From NCBI GenBank assembly GCA_035454885.1, contig DATIGE010000014.1, forward strand, positions 59,832 through 123,831: a stretch of DNA of 64,000 nt. The letters are read 5' to 3'. Shown here piece by piece: positions 8,302 through 15,677 of this stretch (its first letter is position 1; each line of letters begins with the position of its first letter). Both the position numbers and the translations under genes were made by a program. This DNA comes from a bacterium (GTDB lineage: Bacteria; UBA10199; JACPAL01; GCA-016699445). The notes under the pieces were generated by a model that was given only the letters and a program-made list of their open reading frames with translations, was not told the origin of the DNA and ran no database searches.

Positions 8302-9255
8302 ATGTATTCCCTGCGGCGATTCGATTGGGTGCTGCACCTCGCCACTCTCGTCGCTTGCGCGTATTTCACGGCGCGGGGCGTTACCCATTACATGGCCGGA
8401 TGGTTAGCGGCGACCCCCATGGCTTCGACAACGGGGTCTGCGGTCTCCGAACCCGCGCGAACGGTCCCAAACACCGAGGTTCGCGAGAATGACGATTACC
8501 TGATCATCGCCGAACGAAATGTCTTCAATTCCAAAGATGTGAAGACGCCGGAGACCACCGCGACCGAAGTGAATCCCCGTCAACTGGGCGATTTGGGCGA
8601 GGCGGTCAAGACCTCCCTCGATGTCCGCGTTACCAGCACGATGAAGGTCCGCGACGGGCGGGGACGCCGTTCGTCGGCGATCGTCGCCACAGGAAAAGTT
8701 CGAAAGGGCACGGTCTATTTCGTCGGCGACGAAGAGAGCTTTGCTCCCAACGTCAAGCTCGTGAAAGTAGGCAGAAAGCGGATCGAATTCATTAACGGAG
8801 GGCGTCTGGAGTTCGCGGAATTGGAAAACTCCGCGGCCAAGGGCAATATTTTTGCGCCCTCTGACGAGGTGTTCGGGAATATTTCACTCGCAAAGGAGTC
8901 CAAGGGAGCGGCGGGCGAGGACAAGTCGGGCTCGTCGGCGGGGCTGATTTACGTCAGCCAAAAAGAGGTCGACGATGCCCTGTCCAATCTCGACGGGCTG
9001 CAAAAGGAAGTCCGGATCGTTCCGAACTTTGTCAATGGACGCATCGAAGGCTTTCGCGTCCTCGCCATCAGGCCGGGCGGCCTGATCAGCAAGCTCGGGG
9101 TGCGGCGCGGCGACGTGCTCAATAGGGTGAACGGCGAGGAACTGGACATCAAGCGCGGCTTTGAGCTCTTCAACAGCCTCAAGGAATCCAAAACCTTTTC
9201 GCTGGATGTGGTACGTGGCGGCAGGACCGTGACCCTCGAATACGAGATTCGATAA
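8302..9255 (+). CDS. gspC: Type II secretion system protein GspC-like, with PDZ domain
   Basis: A 317-residue inner-membrane protein. A short cytoplasmic N-terminus is followed by one transmembrane helix (about 10-35), then the HR region (ERNVFNSKDV, VTSTMKVRDGRGRRSSAIVA, ...IEFINGGRLEF), and a C-terminal PDZ domain (about 225-317: EGFRVLAIRPGGLISKLGVR, GDVLNRVNGEEL). This is the GspC layout, the link between the inner-membrane platform and the GspD secretin. No other gsp gene lies in the window, so it is an orphan here. An unrelated PDZ anchor protein is possible but the RNVFNS box favours GspC. Confidence 0.8.
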   Translation: MYSLRRFDWVLHLATLVACAYFTARGVTHYMAGWLAATPMASTTGSAVSEPARTVPNTEVRENDDYLIIAERNVFNSKDVKTPETTATEVNPRQLGDLGEAVKTSLDVRVTSTMKVRDGRGRRSSAIVATGKVRKGTVYFVGDEESFAPNVKLVKVGRKRIEFINGGRLEFAELENSAAKGNIFAPSDEVFGNISLAKESKGAAGEDKSGSSAGLIYVSQKEVDDALSNLDGLQKEVRIVPNFVNGRIEGFRVLAIRPGGLISKLGVRRGDVLNRVNGEELDIKRGFELFNSLKESKTFSLDVVRGGRTVTLEYEIR

Positions 9256-9326
9256 TTGCCTACGCGTCGGCCCAAAAGTAACATTCCCCCCGCAACCAAT
9301 GCGGCCCGCTGCCGATAGGGAGGGCT

Positions 9327-10085
9327 ATGTCCACATCGCTTCGATTCCCGGCCCTCATGGATTCCACCCTCCCCTTTCAGGGCCAACAAGCCCGGATCCT
9401 GGAACTGATCACCTCCGGCCTCCTGTCTCCCACGGAGAGGTTGGAGGGCGGGACGTTGAATCTCAGTTTCAACGAACCGCCGAACATCAACCGTGTCCCG
9501 CTGACGGAGGAACTCACGGGCCTGGAGGACGCCATCGTCGCGCATTTGGGAGACATCATTCCCCCCGAGACGGAACCCCGGATGTTGCTCTTTGGGCCGG
9601 GCCCCTCGATGACCGACCCCCTCTACGCCCTGAGATTCCTCGCCAAACTGGCGGCACAGGCGGGTTCGCCGGCGGAAATGACGGCGTATGACCTATACGA
9701 CCGGCCGGACGTCCGCCGCTACTACGCCGGGCTGCCGCTGGGTCCGAACCGGGCACGCTTGGAGATGGGACCCGGCGGAAACTACAAGCACCTCAATGGC
9801 GCCGGCGCGCACTTGATCCTCGCCATCCACCCCGGGATGGATTTCGAAACCTTGTTCGAGACCTTTGCGAGAAACCTCGTGCGCGGAGGGATCGGCGTGA
9901 TGCAGGCGAGCGTCCTGTACGAATTCTCGGCAGACGACGATTACACGGTGCTCGTGAATCTTGTGGCCGAATGCTTCCGGGATACCTTTGAGTACTTCCT
10001 TCCGCCGCTGCGGTCGCGCCTTTTCCGCAGTTACTTCTCCGAGCGTTCCAACGACGTCCACGTCTTGACGGTCAGACGAAATTAA
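9327..10085 (+). CDS. Hypothetical protein, possible methyltransferase-like fold
   Basis: A 252-residue soluble protein with a GGGAGG ribosome binding site before the ATG. I do not recognise the family. The segment LLFGPGPSMTDPLYALRF (about residues 87-104) resembles a glycine-rich nucleotide-binding loop, followed by YDLYDRP and a hydrophobic strand AHLILAIHPG, and then GGIGVMQAS. That order of elements could be a Rossmann-like class I methyltransferase, but no firm SAM-binding signature is present. It stands alone between gspC and a small Cys-rich lipoprotein gene. Confidence 0.6.
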   Translation: MSTSLRFPALMDSTLPFQGQQARILELITSGLLSPTERLEGGTLNLSFNEPPNINRVPLTEELTGLEDAIVAHLGDIIPPETEPRMLLFGPGPSMTDPLYALRFLAKLAAQAGSPAEMTAYDLYDRPDVRRYYAGLPLGPNRARLEMGPGGNYKHLNGAGAHLILAIHPGMDFETLFETFARNLVRGGIGVMQASVLYEFSADDDYTVLVNLVAECFRDTFEYFLPPLRSRLFRSYFSERSNDVHVLTVRRN

Positions 10086-10123
10086 GATCCCTCCGGCAGC
10101 GGACCGGATGGCCGCGTTTCGCT

Positions 10124-10152
10124 CATTGCATTTCCTTTCCGCCTATGCAATG
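10124..10152. repeat. 8-bp inverted repeat upstream of small lipoprotein gene
   Basis: CATTGCAT (10124-10131) and ATGCAATG (10145-10152) are perfect inverted arms around a 13-base spacer, 32 bp upstream of the ATG at 10185. It could be an operator or an mRNA hairpin; nothing else supports either. Confidence 0.35.
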
Positions 10153-10184
10153 CGCGGGGCATCCGGCAAAACAAGGAGGAACCT

Positions 10185-10532
10185 ATGCAACCAAGCAAGA
10201 GGGCGGCGGTCCTGGGCGGCCTGACGGCGGGCTTCCTGACGCTGATGGCCCTGTATTCCGCGGGACCCGCGGGATGCGGGGGCGACGGGAGCGGCGGAGG
10301 GGGCAGCGGCGCCTTTGCGTGCTCCTTCGACAAACGGGTCACGGACGGCTGCGACGGGTACGGGTTCGGCCCGTGGGAATCCGGGTGCGAAACCTTCAAC
10401 GAGGACGATTACGTCATCACGCCCGATGAGGTTTGCGCCAACATCACCGACGGCGGGTACTTCTGCGAGGCCGGCTGCTGCATCGACACGGAATTCCAAA
10501 ACATCAGTCTGGCCGAAGGCAACTGCTCCTGA
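10185..10532 (+). CDS. Small secreted cysteine-rich protein, probable lipoprotein
   Basis: A 115-residue exported protein with an excellent AAGGAGG ribosome binding site. The signal sequence ends SAGPAGCGGDGSGGGG, nearly the same cleavage region (GPxGCGG) as the large repeat protein at 6051, which suggests a shared sorting signal. The mature part has eight or more cysteines (CSFDKR, DGCDGYGFG, GCETF, VCANITDGG, FCEAGCCID) and is acidic. The pattern implies a small disulfide-bonded extracytoplasmic domain. I do not recognise it. Confidence 0.7.
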   Translation: MQPSKRAAVLGGLTAGFLTLMALYSAGPAGCGGDGSGGGGSGAFACSFDKRVTDGCDGYGFGPWESGCETFNEDDYVITPDEVCANITDGGYFCEAGCCIDTEFQNISLAEGNCS

Positions 10533-10547
10533 AGCCCCCTCCCCGCT

Positions 10548-10826
10548 TCATTCCTGCGGCGGGGCGCCGGGACACGGGCAGAGGCACGACACGCCGGCCA
10601 AGGGTAAGACGGGGATCCTTTGGCCGGCCGGGTAGCCGCTGTCCCGGCAGATGACGGCGATGCGATCGCGCGCCTCCGCGCACTCGTCGGGGGCGCAAAG
10701 CACGATGGCGTTTGCGGGAAGTCCCGACGCGCGCCGGGCGCAGGGGTCGGGGAACCACATCGAGAGCCAGGTGCCCGTGGCCAGGCAGGACGTCAAGAGG
10801 ATCGAAGACGACATCTTAAATCTCAT
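10548..10826 (-). CDS. Small cysteine-rich lipoprotein, coupled to upstream membrane protein
   Basis: A 92-residue ORF whose ATG overlaps the TGA stop of the membrane-protein gene upstream (ATGA at 10823-10826), typical of translational coupling. The N-terminus is MRFKMSSSILLTSC: a positive start, a hydrophobic run and a good lipobox (LTSC, Cys14). The mature part carries seven more cysteines, including PDPCA, VLCAPDEC, VICRD and SCLCPC. I do not recognise a family. An alternative start is the ATG at 10814. A longer reading of the same frame starts inside the upstream gene and is less likely. Confidence 0.55.
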   Translation of the reverse strand: MRFKMSSSILLTSCLATGTWLSMWFPDPCARRASGLPANAIVLCAPDECAEARDRIAVICRDSGYPAGQRIPVLPLAGVSCLCPCPGAPPQE

Positions 10827-11428
10827 ACAATGACCTGCCCCCCTTCGGACCGGGAATCCCGGCGGAGCAAGAGGATCGCCACCAGGACAAGCGTTATAAA
10901 GACCATATAGAGGGGGTAGGAAGCAACCGCGACGTTCCACGTGCGGATCGCCAGCAGGTTGACCGCGTTGGCGGCGCAGAAAAGGATCCAGGCCAGAAGA
11001 TCCTCGCTGGCGGGATCGTTCCACGCCTTTTTGACCGTCGGCAGGGCTCCGACGAGATCGATGAAGAGTCCCGAGAAGAGCGTGGGCAGGGGCGAGTCGA
11101 ACCACCACCACAGCGCAAGTCCGAACGCCGCCCCGAGGAGACAGGCGCCGTCAAAGAACGTCCATCCGCCCTCCCCGTACTTGAAGGACAGGGCGAGCAC
11201 CGCCAGGAACGCGAGCAGGTTCGCGGCCGCCACCCAGACCGTCTCGCGCGCGCCCGCGGCTGCGTAGCTCGCCAAGAGGCTCACCCCGACGGCGGACCAG
11301 ATGATCCACGTCGCCCGGTTCGGGCGGTTCCTGCCGCGCAGCGTGGAGAGGACGTAAGGGACAAAGGCCAGAAAGGACAAGGCTCCGGCAATGATCCCGG
11401 ACAGGGCGTGGAAATCCGAAAATACCAA
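10823..11428 (-). CDS. Polytopic membrane protein, PQ-loop-like
   Basis: A 201-residue membrane protein with about seven short hydrophobic helices and few charged residues. The opening SGIIAGALSFLAFVPYVLST, then NRATWIIW, resembles the PQ-loop/SemiSWEET arrangement (a helix ending in Pro-Tyr, then a Trp-rich helix), with a possible second copy near LFIDLVGALPTVKKAW. A small-solute transporter is possible but unproven. The only start is a TTG at 11428, directly after the TAA of the upstream lipoprotein gene (TAATTG), so expression is probably coupled. Confidence 0.65.
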   Translation of the reverse strand: MVFSDFHALSGIIAGALSFLAFVPYVLSTLRGRNRPNRATWIIWSAVGVSLLASYAAAGARETVWVAAANLLAFLAVLALSFKYGEGGWTFFDGACLLGAAFGLALWWWFDSPLPTLFSGLFIDLVGALPTVKKAWNDPASEDLLAWILFCAANAVNLLAIRTWNVAVASYPLYMVFITLVLVAILLLRRDSRSEGGQVIV

Positions 11429-11803
11429 TTACTTGAGGAACTCGCAGCCGGTCGGAGGGCTTTCGCTGTTCAATGCCTCGCAAGGGGCGTCCGTGATGGC
11501 CTTTTTGCAGGCCTCCAACGCGTCCCCGGTGACCTTGAGATCGGGGGACGTCTTGAGGTTTTCAGCGATGCCCGTGGAGATCTCCTGCAGGCATTGATCC
11601 TTGTTGAACTGGGGGTTGTCCTTGTTGCAGGTCTCGTACTTGCCGCAGATCGCGGGGGCCAGGGTTTGCCCGATCACGTCGATGGCGACCGCGGCGGCGC
11701 CGCCCGAGACCATCTCCTTGACCTTTTCCGGGGAACACTTGCTGCAGCCCGAAATCCCCGCCGCCAAACCCGCCATCGCCAAGACCACCAGAATTTTTTT
11801 CAT
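11429..11803 (-). CDS. Hypothetical lipoprotein
   Basis: A 124-residue lipoprotein precursor: MKKILVVLAMAGLAAGISGC is a textbook signal with lipobox ISGC at Cys20. The mature domain holds several further cysteines (SKCSP, PAICGKYETC, DQCLQE, EACKKA, APCEAL, TGCEF), spaced as in small helical disulfide-linked proteins. A GAGGGGAC ribosome binding site precedes the ATG. It heads a compact three-gene unit (lipoprotein, membrane protein, small lipoprotein). Function unknown. Confidence 0.75.
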   Translation of the reverse strand: MKKILVVLAMAGLAAGISGCSKCSPEKVKEMVSGGAAAVAIDVIGQTLAPAICGKYETCNKDNPQFNKDQCLQEISTGIAENLKTSPDLKVTGDALEACKKAITDAPCEALNSESPPTGCEFLK

Positions 11804-12044
11804 GTCCCCTCCTCAAAAAGTGGGGCTCAAGGTATCAGTTTTTTCCGGATTTGAAAGATAAAAATCGTGATTGGCATTCGCGAACATTTTGAGGCAAATA
11901 GCGAACGAGCAAGTCCCAAGTCGGCTCTGCCGATTGGGACGACGGAGTAAGCGCTTCGATCTTTGCAGAACAGATGGGGTTTCAGGGGAGAGCGGTATCT
12001 CCCCTGAGTATAGCGGCGATCCGGCTTCGCCGGTCGACGCGTAA

Positions 12045-12131
12045 GGAGAGGTGGCCGAGTGGTTGAAGGCGCTACCCTGGAAAGGTAGTATACCGGCAAC
12101 GGTATCGAGGGTTCGAATCCCTCCCTCTCCG
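12045..12131 (+). tRNA. tRNA-Ser (GGA)
   Basis: An 87-base class II tRNA. The acceptor arms GGAGAGG (12045-12051) and CCTCTCC (12124-12130) pair fully. The anticodon stem CTACC/GGTAG (12072-12076/12084-12088) carries the loop CTGGAAA with anticodon GGA at 12079-12081. The long variable arm expected of tRNA-Ser and a GTTCGAATC T-loop are present. CCA is not encoded. Confidence 0.95.
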
Positions 12132-12136
12132 CAACG

Positions 12137-12168
12137 AAAAGCCGACCCATCCGGGCGGCTTTTTTTTT
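12137..12168 (+). terminator. Rho-independent terminator after tRNA-Ser
   Basis: AAAAGCC and GGCTTTT arms enclose an inner CCC/GGG pairing and end in a run of nine T. It starts 6 bases after the tRNA. Confidence 0.8.
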
Positions 12169-12185
12169 GGGCGAATCCCTCCTTC

Positions 12186-13307
12186 TCAACCGCCCTTCAG
12201 TTCCTCGATGAGCCACTCGACGACCGCGACCAGGGACTTCGTCTTTGCGAAAATCTCGCGCTGGCGCATGGTGCTGTTGCCGGCTTTGAGAATGTCCCGG
12301 ACGCCGGCCAGCTCTTGCGCGCAATTCAGCGAATCGGCCACGGGAGCCAGGTTCGCCAGAAGCCTCTCGATGTCTTCGCGAATCACGCTTCTTTCCCCGG
12401 ACTCGGGATTGATCAGGATTCCCTCAAAGCCGTAGCGCACGGCCTGCCATTTATTTTCGGGCGCCAGCCAGTACCTCTGCATGTTCACCTTTTGTGAACG
12501 TCCTTTCTGGTATTGATCGTCGATCCAGACCACCAGACAGTGGATGAGGGCCGCCAAGGCCATGGTGTCCTTGAGATTGGGCAACCCGTCGCAAACGCGC
12601 ACCTCGACCGTGCCGAAGTCGAAATGCGGCCGGATGTCCCAGTAGATGTCCTTGATCGACTTGATGGCGCCCGTCGACATCAGGGTCTCGAAATATTTCT
12701 CAAAAGCCTTCCAGTCCGTCAGGTAATAGGGAAGTCCCCCCGTGGGAAACGATTCCAAAACGGCGGCCCGGCAGGACATGAGGCCGGTGTCCGTGCCGCC
12801 CCAGTAAGGGGAACTCGCCGAAAGGGCCAGGAGATGGGGGATGTAGGAGATCAGAGTGTTCAGGATGTGGATGGCCCGGTCTCCGCCCCTGACGCCGACG
12901 TGCACGTGCAGGCCGAAGGTCGTCCAGCGGCGGGCGAGCCACTGGTATTTTTCCAAAATGTCGATGTGCCGCGGGTCCGGGAAGATTTGACGCTCCCGCC
13001 AGTCCTGAAAGGGATGGGTCCCGGACACGGCGATGTCGATGCCACGCTTGTCCGCAAGCGCCCGGACCCGGTCCAATTGCCGGGCGAGGCTCGCCCGCGC
13101 CTGCGCAATGTCGTCGCAGATCTCCGTGTTGATCTCGGCCATCGCCTGGGAGAGCTCCGCCTTGAGAGTCAGGCCCTCCACCTTCGACGCCTCGTCCAAG
13201 AGCGGCACGGCGGCGGAGGACAGGTTCTTGGTCACGCGGTCGATCAATTGGATTTCGACCTCGATCCCCAAGGTCGGCTTGGGACTGTTTGTGAATGCGA
13301 GAGGCAC
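12186..13307 (-). CDS. Carboxylate-amine ligase, YbdK/GCS2 family
   Basis: A 373-residue ATP-dependent ligase of the glutamate-cysteine-ligase-2 family. Seen motifs: LGIEVEIQLID at the N-terminus (metal/ATP-binding Glu pair), VSGTHPFQDW, FGLHVHVGV, LSASSPYWGG.D and DIRPHFDFGTVEVRVCD. These match YbdK, which has weak gamma-glutamylcysteine synthetase activity; the physiological amine is uncertain. The start codon is GTG with no strong ribosome binding site. It ends just downstream of tRNA-Ser, convergent with it. Confidence 0.88.
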   Translation of the reverse strand: MPLAFTNSPKPTLGIEVEIQLIDRVTKNLSSAAVPLLDEASKVEGLTLKAELSQAMAEINTEICDDIAQARASLARQLDRVRALADKRGIDIAVSGTHPFQDWRERQIFPDPRHIDILEKYQWLARRWTTFGLHVHVGVRGGDRAIHILNTLISYIPHLLALSASSPYWGGTDTGLMSCRAAVLESFPTGGLPYYLTDWKAFEKYFETLMSTGAIKSIKDIYWDIRPHFDFGTVEVRVCDGLPNLKDTMALAALIHCLVVWIDDQYQKGRSQKVNMQRYWLAPENKWQAVRYGFEGILINPESGERSVIREDIERLLANLAPVADSLNCAQELAGVRDILKAGNSTMRQREIFAKTKSLVAVVEWLIEELKGG

Positions 13308-13345
13308 AGGGCCATCGTAGCACCGGCCTTGCGGCGGGGGAATAT

Positions 13346-15127
13346 CTAAAGGCCCATGCCGGTAAAACCTGCGGTCTGATGCGACTCCCTCGCCTGTTCC
13401 AGAAGCTTGCGATAGGCCTTCATCACGTCGGCGTGCGTGATAATCCCCACAAGCTTACCCGGGGATCCGCGTTCCGCTCGCTCCAAGACCGGCAGGTGAT
13501 CCGTCTCGCTCAGATGGAGTTTCCGGACGATCTCGTCGAGACGCTCGTCCGGATGGGCGACTTGCGGACGCGACGTCATCACCTCCTTGACGACGATCAC
13601 CTTTCCCAATTCGTGCCGCAGAGGAAGGGCCTCGTAGACCTGCTGAGCCGTCACCATCCCGATCAATTCGTTTTTCCCGTTCACGACTGGAAATCCGGAA
13701 TGGCGCGATGACCCCATTTGTTTGATCAGATCATCGAGGGAGGATGATTCCGAAGCGGTCTCCACGTCGCGCGTCATGACATCCGCGACGCGCATGCTCG
13801 CCAGGACCCCGGCCTCCCTCTCCACCTCGATGTCGATTCCGCGCCGCCTCAGCTTGAGGGTATAGATCGTATCGCGGCTCAAACGGGCCGAAACGAGCGT
13901 GCTCGCAACGGATGCGATCATGACCGGCAGGATGATCCGGTAGTCGTGGGTCATTTCGAAGAGTATGACAATGGCGGTGATGGGGGCGCGTGTGGCTCCG
14001 GCGAAGAAGGCCGCCATTCCGACCATCGCATAGGCGCCCGAATCGGCGGTAATTCGAGGAAACTGGCTGTGGATCAAGTGGCCGACGCCCCCTCCCAGCA
14101 TCGCACCGATGAAAAGAGAGGGGGAAAAGACGCCTCCCGATCCGCCCGAGCCGAGAGTCAACGAAGAGGCGGCCATCTTGAAAAGGAACAGCACAACCAA
14201 GAGACCGACCGTCAATTGGCCCCAAAGGGCCGCCTCGGTGATCTCATGGCCCGTACCAAAGACCTGAGGCAGGAAGAATCCGATGACGCCCAATGCGAGT
14301 CCGCCGAGGGCCGGCTTCAAGTATTCCGGAATCGGCAGTTTCTCAAACCAGTCCTCCGAGGCGTAGAGGATCTTGACAAATATCCGCGCGCAAACCGCCG
14401 CGAGGATCCCGAGAGCGGCATAAAACAATAGTTCCCACGGGCTGACCAAGTCGTATTCCGGCGTCTGGAAGAAGGCCGCCCTCCCCAAAGTGACGCCCGC
14501 CACCGCGGTGGCCGTGACGGCAGAGATGACCACCATCGAAAAGGCGCGGGCGGTGAAATCGTTCAAAATCACTTCCATCGCGAACATGACGCCCGCGATC
14601 GGCGTCCCGAAGGTCGCCGCGATGCCGCCCGCCGCGCCGCAGGCCACCAGCATCTTGGTCAACTCCGAAGGCATGCGGAAGAGCTGGGCAATCGAGGAGC
14701 CCATGGCGGAGCCTATCTGGACGATGGGGCCCTCCTTTCCGACCGAACCGCCCGAGCCGATGCAAATGGAGGAGGCGATCGATTTCGCGGCGGCGACGAT
14801 CGGCCGTATCCGGCCGTCACGGCGGGCGACGGCGTACATGACCTCGGGAACGCCGTGACCTTTCGCCTCCGGAGAGACGAACGTTACGATCGGACCAATC
14901 AGAAGGCCACCCAAAGCGGGGACCACGATGACAAGGTATTTACCCGCCCCTCCGAAGGGCGAAAGTGCGATTTCAAAAAAAAGGTGATGAAAGTAATGAA
15001 TGAGCGAGCTGAAAAAGAAGGCGGCGAGACCGGCGGCCGCTCCGACGAAGACGGATGAGACCAAGAGCCACTGTCCCTCCGAAATTTTGAGACTCCGTCG
15101 AAGTTTTCCCATTGGTGATTGATTCAT
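13346..15127 (-). CDS. ClC-family chloride channel with C-terminal CBS pair
   Basis: A 593-residue membrane protein with the ClC signature segments: KGHGVPEVM (selectivity loop 1), GSGGSVGKEGPIVQIGS with the gating glutamate, and GSGGSGGVFSPSLFIGA. Two CBS domains follow (about residues 440-570: VADVMTRDVETA, KEVMTSRPQVAH), usually an adenine-nucleotide-sensing regulator. At the position of the proton glutamate of E. coli ClC (Glu203) the sequence reads MEV, giving Val, as in channel-type ClCs. I prefer the ATG at 15127 over the upstream TTG at 15187. Confidence 0.9.
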   Translation of the reverse strand: MNQSPMGKLRRSLKISEGQWLLVSSVFVGAAAGLAAFFFSSLIHYFHHLFFEIALSPFGGAGKYLVIVVPALGGLLIGPIVTFVSPEAKGHGVPEVMYAVARRDGRIRPIVAAAKSIASSICIGSGGSVGKEGPIVQIGSAMGSSIAQLFRMPSELTKMLVACGAAGGIAATFGTPIAGVMFAMEVILNDFTARAFSMVVISAVTATAVAGVTLGRAAFFQTPEYDLVSPWELLFYAALGILAAVCARIFVKILYASEDWFEKLPIPEYLKPALGGLALGVIGFFLPQVFGTGHEITEAALWGQLTVGLLVVLFLFKMAASSLTLGSGGSGGVFSPSLFIGAMLGGGVGHLIHSQFPRITADSGAYAMVGMAAFFAGATRAPITAIVILFEMTHDYRIILPVMIASVASTLVSARLSRDTIYTLKLRRRGIDIEVEREAGVLASMRVADVMTRDVETASESSSLDDLIKQMGSSRHSGFPVVNGKNELIGMVTAQQVYEALPLRHELGKVIVVKEVMTSRPQVAHPDERLDEIVRKLHLSETDHLPVLERAERGSPGKLVGIITHADVMKAYRKLLEQARESHQTAGFTGMGL

Positions 15128-15267
15128 ACTTTGCACAGGTGGTTCCAATTTCACAAGTAACCTTAGCTCTTTTGAAATTCCGATCAAGCGCGATATAAGG
15201 ACGGTGCCGCCGCAATAAAGGCTTTTTCGCTTGAAATCCCGTTCACAGTCGTCCCTAATGATATTTC

Positions 15268-15669
15268 ATGAAAATTCTCTTCGTCTGCGAATACAACGCC
15301 TGCCGCAGCCAGATGGCGGAGGGCCTGGCGCGTGCGCTGTTGCCCGGTCATTTTTCCGTCCACAGCGCCGGATTGCACCCCGGCGAGGTGAACCGCTTGA
15401 CCCGGGAGGTGATGCAGGAGATCGGAGTCGATCTTTCCTCGCACCGGTCCAAACGCCTGCCCGAAGTCGCGCATCTCGAATTCGATCTCGTGATCGTCCT
15501 GGCGGAGCCCGCGTTCGCGCAAGCGAGCGCCCTGAAGACGACGGAAAGCCGCCTTTGGGCCTTTCCCGACCCTGTGGCGGACCCGGGCGAACCGGAAGAG
15601 ATCAAGAAAAAGATCCGCGCCGTGCGGGACGCCCTCAAGGAGAGGATCCTGAAGCTCAACCCCCTTTAG
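15268..15669 (+). CDS. arsC: Arsenate reductase / low-molecular-weight phosphatase family
   Basis: A 133-residue LMW-PTP-fold protein. The phosphate-binding loop CEYNACRS near residue 8 is the C-x5-R motif; the NACRSQMAEG continuation and the DPVADPGEPEEIKKK segment carrying the general-acid Asp are typical of thioredoxin-coupled arsenate reductases. It probably reduces arsenate, though a tyrosine phosphatase role cannot be excluded. No other ars genes are adjacent. The TAG stop overlaps the ribosome binding site of the GH15 gene. Confidence 0.8.
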   Translation: MKILFVCEYNACRSQMAEGLARALLPGHFSVHSAGLHPGEVNRLTREVMQEIGVDLSSHRSKRLPEVAHLEFDLVIVLAEPAFAQASALKTTESRLWAFPDPVADPGEPEEIKKKIRAVRDALKERILKLNPL

Positions 15670-15677
15670 GAGATGAA

